Below, piece after piece: positions 14,563 through 21,367 of a DNA stretch of 21,367 nt (its first letter is position 1; each line of letters starts with the position of its first letter). Source of the stretch: Planctomycetota bacterium (GTDB lineage Bacteria; Planctomycetota; Planctomycetia; Pirellulales; Thermoguttaceae). The notes beneath the pieces are model-generated. The model ran no database searches, had not been told where the DNA came from, and saw only the letters and a list, made by a program, of their open reading frames with translations. Both the position numbers and the translations under genes were made by a program. The DNA lies in contig JAJYGU010000494.1 in the NCBI GenBank assembly GCA_021784975.1, positions 1 through 21,367 of the forward strand, written 5' to 3'.

Positions 14563-16131
14563 CTAGTGCTTGAAGTGCCGCCGGCCGGTGAAGACCATGG
14601 GCAGGCCGCGTTGGTTGCAGGCGGTGACGACCGCGTCGTCGCTCTTCGATCCGCCCGGCTGGATTACGGCGGTCACGCCGGCGGCTGCGGCCTTTTCAAT
14701 CGAATCGGGGAAGGGGAAGAAGGCGTCCGAGCCGAGCACCGAACCGGCCACCCGGTCGCCTGCCTTCTGGATGGCGATTTCTACCGAATCGACGCGGCTC
14801 ATCTGGCCGGCGCCGGCCCCGAGCAGCATCCGGTCCTTGCAGAGCACGATCGCGTTCGACTTGACGTGCCGGACCAGCTCCCAGGCCACTCGCAGGTCTT
14901 GCCACTGGGGTTCGGTCGGCTGGGCGTCGGTCACCACTTTCCAAAGGTCCTCGGGATCGGGCAGGACGTCGGCCTCCTGCATCAGCACGCCGCCTTCCAG
15001 GCAACGGTAAGTCCAATGCGATTGGCTCCGCTCCAAGGCTCCCACCTTCATCAACCGCACGTTGGTCTTCCACTTCGGCTTGGTGGTGAGGATGTTCAGG
15101 GCCTCGTCGTCGAAATCGGGGGCCACGATGGCTTCCACAAAGAGTCCCGGCGCGGTGAGTACCTCCGCGGTGGCGGCATCGACCGGGCGATTCAGCCCGA
15201 GCACCGAGCCGAAGGCGCTCAACGGATCGCCGGCCATTGCCCGTGCAAGGGCTTCGGCCAGCGTGTCGGCCACGGCCGCTCCGCAAGGGTTGTTGTGCTT
15301 GATGACGGCCGCCGCCGGAGCGGCGAATTGACGTACAATTGCCAGTGCGCTGTCGAGGTCCAGCAGATTATTGTAGGAGAGTTCCTTGCCGTTGAGTTGC
15401 CGGGCGGCAACCACGCTGGCGCCGCCGTCATCCGGACGCGCGTACAAGGCGGCCCGTTGGTGCGGATTCTCGCCATAGCGGAGCACGGCCTTGCGGGTCA
15501 ATGAAATGGATATGCCTCCGGGGAAAGGGCCGGCGGCGGTAGAGCCGGCGAAGTACTCGGCGATGGCGCGGTCGTAGCGGGCCGTATGGGCGAAGGCCTC
15601 GGCCGCCAGGCGGCGACGGAGTTCGACGCTGGTGCAACCGCGGGCGGCGATCTGGTCGAGGATCTCCGAATACTGGTCGGCGCTGGTGGCGATGGTAGTG
15701 AACTCGTGGTTCTTGGCCCCCGCCCGGACCATCGTCGGTCCGCCGATGTCGATGTTCTCAATGGCTTCGTCGAAGCTGACCCCCGGGCGGGCCACCGTGG
15801 TCTCGAACGGATAGAGGTTCACCACCACCAGCTCGAAGGTGAGGATGCCGTGTTCGGCCAGTGCCCGCATGTCCTCGGGATTGTTGTGCCGGCAGAGGAT
15901 ACCGCCGTGGACCTTCGGGTGCAACGTTTTGAGCCGGCCGTCCATCATCTCCGGGAAGCCGGTGTACTCGGCGACATCGCGGACCGCAATGCCCTCGCTC
16001 TCGAGGTGTTTTCGGGTCCCTCCCGTGCTGTAGATCTCAACGCCAGCGGCGACGAGCCCCCGGGCGAATCCCGCCAGCCCGAGCTTGTCGCTGACACTAA
16101 TCAGAGCGCGTCGAATACGCGGAGAATCCAT
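14563..16131 (-). CDS. purH: Bifunctional AICAR transformylase/IMP cyclohydrolase
   Basis: PurH performs the last two steps of IMP synthesis. From ATG 16131 it has 522 residues, the usual length. The N-terminal MGS-like cyclohydrolase domain begins ALISVSDKLGLAGFARGL, with STGGT (35-39) and DGRLKTLHPKVHGG (64-77). The transformylase part has RYGENPHQ (218-225) and the catalytic K278-H279 in KHNNPCG. The open frame extends to 16320, but those 63 residues are intergenic repeat sequence; ATG 16131 has AGGTG upstream and matches the conserved N-terminus. It is divergent from ilvB. Confidence 0.96.
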   Translation of the reverse strand: MDSPRIRRALISVSDKLGLAGFARGLVAAGVEIYSTGGTRKHLESEGIAVRDVAEYTGFPEMMDGRLKTLHPKVHGGILCRHNNPEDMRALAEHGILTFELVVVNLYPFETTVARPGVSFDEAIENIDIGGPTMVRAGAKNHEFTTIATSADQYSEILDQIAARGCTSVELRRRLAAEAFAHTARYDRAIAEYFAGSTAAGPFPGGISISLTRKAVLRYGENPHQRAALYARPDDGGASVVAARQLNGKELSYNNLLDLDSALAIVRQFAAPAAAVIKHNNPCGAAVADTLAEALARAMAGDPLSAFGSVLGLNRPVDAATAEVLTAPGLFVEAIVAPDFDDEALNILTTKPKWKTNVRLMKVGALERSQSHWTYRCLEGGVLMQEADVLPDPEDLWKVVTDAQPTEPQWQDLRVAWELVRHVKSNAIVLCKDRMLLGAGAGQMSRVDSVEIAIQKAGDRVAGSVLGSDAFFPFPDSIEKAAAAGVTAVIQPGGSKSDDAVVTACNQRGLPMVFTGRRHFKH

Positions 16132-16563
16132 GGCATCACCTGTTCGGGGGGGGTAAGGGACCGACTTGATCACCTGCACCGTCGTACCTGAAGGTTTACG
16201 CCTTAAGCCACAGGCGGTCAAGGACCTCAGCAGAGGATGACCACTTATGGCGTCCGATGGGGACTGTCCCGATTCTTGCGGCGGGCGATGTGGCACGACT
16301 TCTTGGCTGTGGTTTTCCACGGGCTGGAAGCCCGTACCACAGAAATTGGGACTGTGCCGCTCTGCGTACCCACCTGGCGAACCACAGAGATGGCGGCTCG
16401 CTCTATATGTCTGAGGTGGGGGCCACGTGCCTTGAACTGACAGGAAAATCGCCGTATGCTTAAAAGTTTCAACGGGGTTCGTTCAGGTGCGGCTGAAGGT
16501 GCGGGGCGTTTAACGACCGCCCCGCAGTGGCGGCAATCCCAGAGGCGTTTCGGAGGTCATGTT
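16132..16563. other. 432-bp divergent promoter region with nested repeats
   Basis: This region lies between purH (minus) and ilvB (plus) and should carry both promoters. It contains two direct GGGACTGTCCC-type segments (16259-16270 and 16346-16358) enclosing an ACGGGCT hairpin (16308-16341). A perfect GCGGGGCG/CGCCCCGC hairpin (16501-16525) lies 38 bp before the ilvB start, a place where leader control is conceivable, but there is no U-tract after it. No gene is seen. Confidence 0.55.
16308..16341. repeat. ACGGGCT hairpin repeat, inverted copy of the 8282 family
   Basis: ACGGGCT (16319-16325) and AGCCCGT (16329-16335) pair around a GGA loop, with outer TGTGG/CCACA arms. On the minus strand the core reads ACGGGCTTCCAGCCCGT, identical to the core at 8282-8333. 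Confidence 0.7.
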
Positions 16564-18348
16564 GTGGCAACGGTAACTAATCCATCCACCGATCTGAACC
16601 AATCGGCCGCCGCCCAGCGGGTCAGCGGGGCGGATATTGTCGTTCAGAGCCTGGTGAACCACGGAGTGGATACCATTTTCGCCTACCCCGGCGGGGCCAG
16701 CATTCCGCTGCACCAGGCCCTGACCCGAGTCCGCGACAAGATCCGCGTGATCCTCCCGCGGCACGAGCAAGGCGGCGGTTTCGCCGCCCAAGGCTATGCC
16801 CGCTCGACGGGCAAGATTGGCGTGTGCATGGCCACCAGCGGCCCCGGCGCCACTAACCTGGTGACCCCGATCGCCGACGCCAAACTCGACAGCATCCCGC
16901 TGTTGGCCATCAGCGGCCAGGTGGGCACGCCGGTGATTGGCACCGACGCCTTCCAAGAGACGCCGATCGTGGAAGTCTGTCGCAGCGTGACCAAGCACCA
17001 TTATCTAGTGACCGATGTCAACGATCTTGCCCGCGTCATGCGCGAGGCTTTTCATGTGGCTACCACCGGGCGGCCCGGTCCGGTGCTCGTCGATATTCCC
17101 AAGAATGTGCAGAACCAGGAGGCGGTGCCGGATTACGCGGCGCCGATGCACTTGCCCGGCTACCGCACCAACGACTGCTTTGCCAAGCCGGAGGAGATTG
17201 CCGCCCTGGCGGCCCTGATTCGCTCGGCTAAGCGTCCGGTGATCTATGCCGGCGGAGGCATGATCGCTGCCGACGCCAGCCAGGAGCTCACCCGGTTGGT
17301 GCGGAAGACGGGCATTCCGGTGACGACCACGCTCACCGGCTTGGGCTGTTTTCCGGGCGACGACCCGCTTTCGTTGGACATGCTCGGCATGCACGGCAGC
17401 ATCTACGCCAACTACGCCGTCGATAACGCCGACCTGCTGTTGGCCTTCGGTGTCCGCTTTGACGACCGGGTGACCGGCAAGGTGTCGGAGTTTGCCCACC
17501 GCGCGAAGATCGTGCACGTCGACGTGGATCCGTCGGAGATCAACAAGATCAAGCGGGCCGACTTGCAGATCGTCAGTGACGTGAAGTATCTGCTGAGGGA
17601 GCTGAACGAAATCGTCGAGGCCCCGGCCATCGCCGAATGGCAGCGGAAGGTGTCGGTCTGGAAACGCGACGAGCCCTTCTACTACGACCTGGATTTCGAC
17701 GGCATCCTGCCCGAGCACGCCATCCACGAGCTCTGGCGGCTGACCAGGGATCGGGACACGATCATTGCCACCGGCGTGGGCCAGCACCAGATGTGGTCGG
17801 CCCAATACTACAAGTTCCGCAAGCCGCGGCGTTGGCTCTCCAGCGGCGGCCTGGGCACGATGGGCTTCGGGCTGCCGGCGGCGGTGGGGGCCAAGGCGGC
17901 CCATCCCGACCTGCTGGTAGTCGATATTGACGGCGACGGCAGCCTGTTGATGAACATCCAGGAAATGGCTACCTGCTATTGCGAGAAGCTGCCGGTCAAG
18001 GTGATGTTGTTGAACAACATGCACCTGGGCATGGTGGTGCAATGGGAGGACCGTTTCCACGCCGCCAACCGGGCCCACACCTACCTCGGGCCGATCGATC
18101 ATCCCGAGGCGATTGGGCTGGGCAACGGCATTACCCCCGACGTCCGCTATCCCGACTTCGTAACCATCGCTCGCGGCTTCCAGTGGGAGGCGCGGCACGT
18201 GTGGCGGAAAGAGGAACTGAGCGACGCTCTGCAGGAAATGATCGATTCCACTGAGCCGTATCTATTGGACGTGCAAGTGCCGTATCAAGAGCACGTGCTA
18301 CCGATGATCCCGGCCGGGATGACGGTGCGGGATCTGATCAAGGAATAA
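16564..18348 (+). CDS. ilvB: Acetohydroxyacid synthase large subunit
   Basis: This ThDP enzyme condenses pyruvate with pyruvate or 2-oxobutyrate in valine, leucine and isoleucine synthesis. It has 594 residues from GTG 16564, chosen because GGAGG lies seven bases upstream; an in-frame ATG at 16456 adds 36 residues of non-conserved sequence. It shows catalytic E68 (PRHEQGGGFAAQGYA), TSGPGATNLVT, the FAD-region motif RFDDRVTGK (298-306) typical of anabolic AHAS, and the ThDP/Mg motif GDGS (457-460) through NN (484-485). The regulatory small subunit gene (ilvN), usually next to it, is absent downstream. Confidence 0.95.
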   Translation: MATVTNPSTDLNQSAAAQRVSGADIVVQSLVNHGVDTIFAYPGGASIPLHQALTRVRDKIRVILPRHEQGGGFAAQGYARSTGKIGVCMATSGPGATNLVTPIADAKLDSIPLLAISGQVGTPVIGTDAFQETPIVEVCRSVTKHHYLVTDVNDLARVMREAFHVATTGRPGPVLVDIPKNVQNQEAVPDYAAPMHLPGYRTNDCFAKPEEIAALAALIRSAKRPVIYAGGGMIAADASQELTRLVRKTGIPVTTTLTGLGCFPGDDPLSLDMLGMHGSIYANYAVDNADLLLAFGVRFDDRVTGKVSEFAHRAKIVHVDVDPSEINKIKRADLQIVSDVKYLLRELNEIVEAPAIAEWQRKVSVWKRDEPFYYDLDFDGILPEHAIHELWRLTRDRDTIIATGVGQHQMWSAQYYKFRKPRRWLSSGGLGTMGFGLPAAVGAKAAHPDLLVVDIDGDGSLLMNIQEMATCYCEKLPVKVMLLNNMHLGMVVQWEDRFHAANRAHTYLGPIDHPEAIGLGNGITPDVRYPDFVTIARGFQWEARHVWRKEELSDALQEMIDSTEPYLLDVQVPYQEHVLPMIPAGMTVRDLIKE

Positions 18349-18468
18349 AAGGAATAATTGCTCTTGACCCTATCCTTGCCTGGGGGTTATCTTCTCGGCT
18401 AAGGGTGGTGCGATGGGCCCGCGGCAGGCGGGTGCGCAACGGCCTTGGACACGGGCAACGGTGTGTGC

Positions 18469-19746
18469 ATGGATGCGTTTTGGCTGACCGCCTATCTGAT
18501 CTCGTCCACGGCGGTGCTGGTCTTCTCGCTCCTGCTGGCTCTGCTCACCTGGGAGCATCGCCGCTACGTGCGCAGCTCTCTGCGGGCGGCGAAGCATCAT
18601 CGACCGGCCGGCCGCGTTGCCCTGTTCGCCCCCTGCAAGGGACTGGACCTGGACCTCGAGACCAACCTCCGCGCGATCCTGGACCAGGATTACGAGGACT
18701 TCGAGGTGCTCTTCATCGTGGAAAGCACCGACGACCCCGCCTACCCGGCCATCCGACGCGCGATGGCCGAGCATCCGTCGGCGCCAACACAAGTCATCAT
18801 TGCCGGGCGGGCCTTCGATAGTGGACAAAAGGTCCATAACCTTCGGGTGGCGACTCAATATCTTTCGCCGCGGATCAAGTACCTGGCCTTCGTCGATTCC
18901 GACGCCTGTCCGCGGCCCGACTGGTTGCGGTCCTTGGTGGCCCGGCTGGACGAACCAGGCTGGGGGGCAGTCACCGGCTATCGGTGGTTCGTGCCCAAGC
19001 GGGCCACGGTGGCTAATGCCTTGATCTACAGCATGAACTGCGATGTGGTCTCCCTGTTGACCAAGAGCAGTCATACCTTGATCTGGGGTGGCTCCTGGGC
19101 GATCCGCCGCGAGGTGTTCGACGCCATCGAACTGCACAAGGCGTGGCAGGGAACGCTCAGCGACGATTTGGTGGCTAGCCGCCTGATGCGGCGGCACCGA
19201 CTCAAAGTCCGATTCGAGCCGGCCTGCGTGGTAGGCTCGCCGCTGGACCAATCGGTCGGCCAGGCCATGTCGTTCATCCGCCGGCAGTACCTGGTGGCCC
19301 GGTTCTATACCATGGATTGGTGGCTGTTCAGCCTGTTGTCGGCCACCTTTACGAACGCCATTTGGGTGGGCAATTTGGCTGTTTTTCTGTGGAGTTTGTT
19401 GGGCGGGGCGTGTTCCCCGTGGATCCCGGTGGCCATTAGCGCGGCTCTTTATGCGGTCACTGTCTACCGCGGCTGGCTGCGGCAAGATCTGGTGCGAACG
19501 TATTTTGCCCGGCCCGAGAAAGCCCTGCGACGGATCCGTTTCTTCGACATTTGGGCCAACCCGCTGGTCGAACTGGCCCACTGGCTGGCGATCGCGATTT
19601 CCTCGGCGGGCCGCCACGTCAACTGGCGCGGCATCCGCTACCACGTACTCCGCAACGGCCGGGTAGAGCAAATCCTCCGCCTCTACCAAGCGGACCAGCC
19701 GGCCGAATCGGCCGAACGGCCGGGGCTCTACCGCAAGGCCGCGTAG
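18469..19746 (+). CDS. Membrane-anchored GT2 glycosyltransferase, ceramide glucosyltransferase-like
   Basis: From ATG 18469 the protein has 425 residues. An N-terminal membrane helix (4-27) leads to a GT-A domain: VALFAPCKGLDLDLE (50-64), the metal-binding DSD (143-145) and GTLSDD (228-233) with the likely catalytic aspartate. The (Q/R)xxRW motif of this group is replaced by RRQYLVAR (271-278). One or two C-terminal membrane segments (about 284-335) follow. Overall it resembles GT21/HpnI-type enzymes that glycosylate membrane lipids; the acceptor is unknown. An in-frame TTG at 18445 is less likely as start. It follows ilvB by 120 bp with no functional link apparent. Confidence 0.85.
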   Translation: MDAFWLTAYLISSTAVLVFSLLLALLTWEHRRYVRSSLRAAKHHRPAGRVALFAPCKGLDLDLETNLRAILDQDYEDFEVLFIVESTDDPAYPAIRRAMAEHPSAPTQVIIAGRAFDSGQKVHNLRVATQYLSPRIKYLAFVDSDACPRPDWLRSLVARLDEPGWGAVTGYRWFVPKRATVANALIYSMNCDVVSLLTKSSHTLIWGGSWAIRREVFDAIELHKAWQGTLSDDLVASRLMRRHRLKVRFEPACVVGSPLDQSVGQAMSFIRRQYLVARFYTMDWWLFSLLSATFTNAIWVGNLAVFLWSLLGGACSPWIPVAISAALYAVTVYRGWLRQDLVRTYFARPEKALRRIRFFDIWANPLVELAHWLAIAISSAGRHVNWRGIRYHVLRNGRVEQILRLYQADQPAESAERPGLYRKAA

Positions 19747-19883
19747 CCCGGTCCATCTTCGCACCAGTTTATCTCCTAACCCGCGCGACTGGGTTGTTGA
19801 CCGTGCGCTGGTGGACAGCTATCATTGCACCACCCCACCGATGGGCGAAGGGGCAAGGGATCGGACGTAAACCGAAGGAATCC

Positions 19884-19912
19884 GAAATCCGAAGCACCGA
19901 GCTTCGGATTTC
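19884..19912 (+). terminator. Strong hairpin after the glycosyltransferase
   Basis: GAAATCCGAAGC and GCTTCGGATTTC form a perfect 12-base stem with a five-base loop, followed by AATTTG. It lies 138 bp after the glycosyltransferase stop and 20 bp before the next start. It could be an intrinsic terminator or another dispersed repeat; its closeness to the next start could also affect that gene's translation. Confidence 0.6.
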
Positions 19913-19932
19913 AATTTGTCGAGGGACGAACC

Positions 19933-21367
19933 ATGCGATCGAATCATTCCTGCACACGGTGGATGTTAAGCGTGGCCCTGCTTTTGGACGTCGGTTTCGC
20001 CGCCTCGCTATGCCGCGGCGATGCCGCCCAGAATCCCAGCCCGACCCCGGCCGCCAAGCCCAAGGAGCCGGCCGCCGCGGCGCCCGCCAAGCTGGCGGGA
20101 GTCAAGAAGTTCCCCGAGTGGGACAAGGTAGTCGAGGGGGCCAAACGCCTCGAAGGCCTGTTTCCGCTCTATTACAACGAGAAGGAACAGAAGCTCTTCA
20201 TGGAGCTGGCCGCCAACCAATATGACAAGGAGCTGATCCTGCCGATCGCCATTGCTCGCGGGGCCGGGCTGATGTACCTCGGCGGAGAAACCTTGAACTT
20301 CGGCAACCAGTGGCTGATTACTCTGCGCCGGGCCGGCGATCGGATCCTGGTCGTGCGCCGCAACGTCCGTTTTCGCGCCCAGCCCGGCTCGCCGCAGGCA
20401 GACGCGGTCAAGCTCTCGTATACCGACAGCGTGATCAAAGCCCTGCCGATCAAAAGCGAGAAGAACGGCGGCCAACTGGTGTTAATCGACCTGGCCGACT
20501 TGTTCATGACCGACCTGGCGGGCATTGGCATTACACCCGACCCGCAGCGGAGCACCTGGGCCGAAGTGAAGGCCTTTCCCAAGAACATCGAGATCGAGCT
20601 CAGCGCGGTGTTCTCGATGCCCAAAGGGCTCTTCTTCTATTTCTTTGGCGGCGACTCGATCCCCGACACCCGCGGCACGCAAGTGGTGATCCACTACGGT
20701 CTGTCGATGCTCCCGGCCACTCCCTACAAGCCGCGGCTGGCGGACGACCGGGTGGGACACTTCTTGAGCGTGGTCAAGGACTTCACCCAGGACGTCCATG
20801 AGACCCCCAACGTCCGCTACGTCACCCGCTGGCAGTTGGAAAAGGAAAAGCCGGCGGCCGAGAAATCGCCGCCCAAACAGCCGATCATCTTCTGGATCGA
20901 GAAGACCGTGCCCCGCGAGTATCGCCAGTACGTGCGGGAGGGCATCCTGGAATGGAACAAGGCCTTCGAGAAGATCGGTTTCATCGACGCCATCCAGGTC
21001 CGCGACCAGCAATCCGAGGACCAGTTTGACCCGGAGGACATCCGCTACAACACCTTTCGCTGGATCACCACCTCGGCCGGCTTCGCCATGGGGCCATCGC
21101 GGACCAATCCCAAGACCGGCGAAATCCTCGACGCCGATATCGTTTTCGACGAAGGCATGATCCGCTATTGGCGGCAGGAGTACCTCCGCATCGCCGGCAT
21201 CCCCGAAGGCATCGCCTTGCTCTTGAGTGGCCAACAGCAGGCCTTCTTCAAGCTCTTTGCCGCCGATCTGCCCCAGTTTGAAGACGCGGCCCCCGCTTTG
21301 AACCGCATCCTCGCCGAGAAACGGGGCACGATCCTGGAGCAGTTGCAGCAATCGCCGCGGCTCGCCT
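19933..21367 (+). CDS. Secreted zinc-dependent metalloprotease family protein, N-terminal part
   Basis: The frame stays open from ATG 19933 to the right edge (478 residues, incomplete). GAGGGA lies about six bases upstream of the start. A signal peptide (hydrophobic 11-28) precedes an Ala/Pro/Lys-rich linker (about 30-55). The body contains KRLEGLFPLYYNEKEQKLFM, then LPIAIARGAGLMYLGGETL, and later EKTVPREYRQYVREGILEWN and DADIVFDEGMIRYW. These blocks match my recollection of the large bacterial DUF5117/DUF4953 zinc-metalloprotease-like proteins found in Planctomycetes and Bacteroidetes. The metal-binding HExxH, if present, would lie beyond the window. The substrate is unknown. Confidence 0.8.
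   Translation, partial: MRSNHSCTRWMLSVALLLDVGFAASLCRGDAAQNPSPTPAAKPKEPAAAAPAKLAGVKKFPEWDKVVEGAKRLEGLFPLYYNEKEQKLFMELAANQYDKELILPIAIARGAGLMYLGGETLNFGNQWLITLRRAGDRILVVRRNVRFRAQPGSPQADAVKLSYTDSVIKALPIKSEKNGGQLVLIDLADLFMTDLAGIGITPDPQRSTWAEVKAFPKNIEIELSAVFSMPKGLFFYFFGGDSIPDTRGTQVVIHYGLSMLPATPYKPRLADDRVGHFLSVVKDFTQDVHETPNVRYVTRWQLEKEKPAAEKSPPKQPIIFWIEKTVPREYRQYVREGILEWNKAFEKIGFIDAIQVRDQQSEDQFDPEDIRYNTFRWITTSAGFAMGPSRTNPKTGEILDADIVFDEGMIRYWRQEYLRIAGIPEGIALLLSGQQQAFFKLFAADLPQFEDAAPALNRILAEKRGTILEQLQQSPRLA

Noticed and set aside
16288..16306. TGGCACG followed by CTTGGC, resembling a sigma-54 promoter upstream of ilvB
   Set aside because: The spacing between GG and GC is wrong and it lies within a dispersed repeat, so the match is probably chance.
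16132..16320. 63-codon N-terminal extension of PurH
   Set aside because: It translates repeat DNA. The conserved PurH N-terminus (ALISVSDKLGL) starts right after ATG 16131.
17005..19764. Long minus-strand ORFs opposite ilvB (17005-18198) and the glycosyltransferase (18370-19764)
   Set aside because: Both are antisense shadows of genes with intact catalytic motifs.

Overview
The window most likely comes from a member of the Planctomycetota, probably of the Pirellulales type. This is a judgement from sequence recall, not a database match. The reasons are a GC-rich genome with long, repeat-littered intergenic DNA; a lipid A gene set (ompH-lpxC-lpxA) in a non-proteobacterial arrangement; a FHA-GAF histidine kinase; a large zinc-metalloprotease-like secreted protein; and many hairpin repeats of kinds I associate with planctomycete genomes (ACGGGCTTCCAGCCCGT, GGGACTGTCCC, CAACCCGAAGCG and GGTGCGTC types).

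Layout. (1) 1-580: the start of a minus-strand secreted protein leaving the left edge, then a leader region with two tiny ORFs. (2) 581-2059, plus strand: an NtrC-class sigma-54 activator. (3) 2107-3366: a block bounded by two 106-bp near-palindromic elements in inverted orientation (105/106 identical), enclosing a secreted PRC-barrel protein and further hairpin repeats. (4) 3390-6251, minus strand: a probable operon of single-domain receiver, FHA-GAF-histidine kinase (55-nt overlap) and a hypothetical protein. (5) 6613-10552, plus strand: envelope and lipid A genes ompH (Skp-like), lpxC, lpxA and a Gfo/Idh oxidoreductase, with repeats between them. (6) 10731-12290: a fused-subunit acetate/propionate-type CoA-transferase. 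(7) 12291-13645: an accessory-looking patch with tandem repeats, a doubtful small membrane ORF, an integron attC-like palindrome and a SAM-dependent methyltransferase that starts one base after the attC-like core. (8) 13646-16131, minus strand: purH then trpC. (9) 16564-18348, plus strand: acetohydroxyacid synthase large subunit with no small-subunit gene beside it. (10) 18469-19746: a membrane-anchored GT2 glycosyltransferase. (11) 19933 to the right edge: the N-terminal part of a secreted zinc-metalloprotease-family protein.

Functionally, the centre supports outer-membrane biogenesis: a periplasmic chaperone plus the first acylation and committed deacetylation steps of lipid A, with an oxidoreductase that may modify the sugar nucleotide. 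The minus-strand receiver/kinase pair diverges from it across 361 bp. The right half is housekeeping purine, tryptophan and branched-chain amino acid synthesis. The most unusual structures are the inverted 106-bp pair, the attC-like site with its methyltransferase, and the leader ORFs ahead of the sigma-54 activator. I saw no rRNA, tRNA, CRISPR array or transposase gene.
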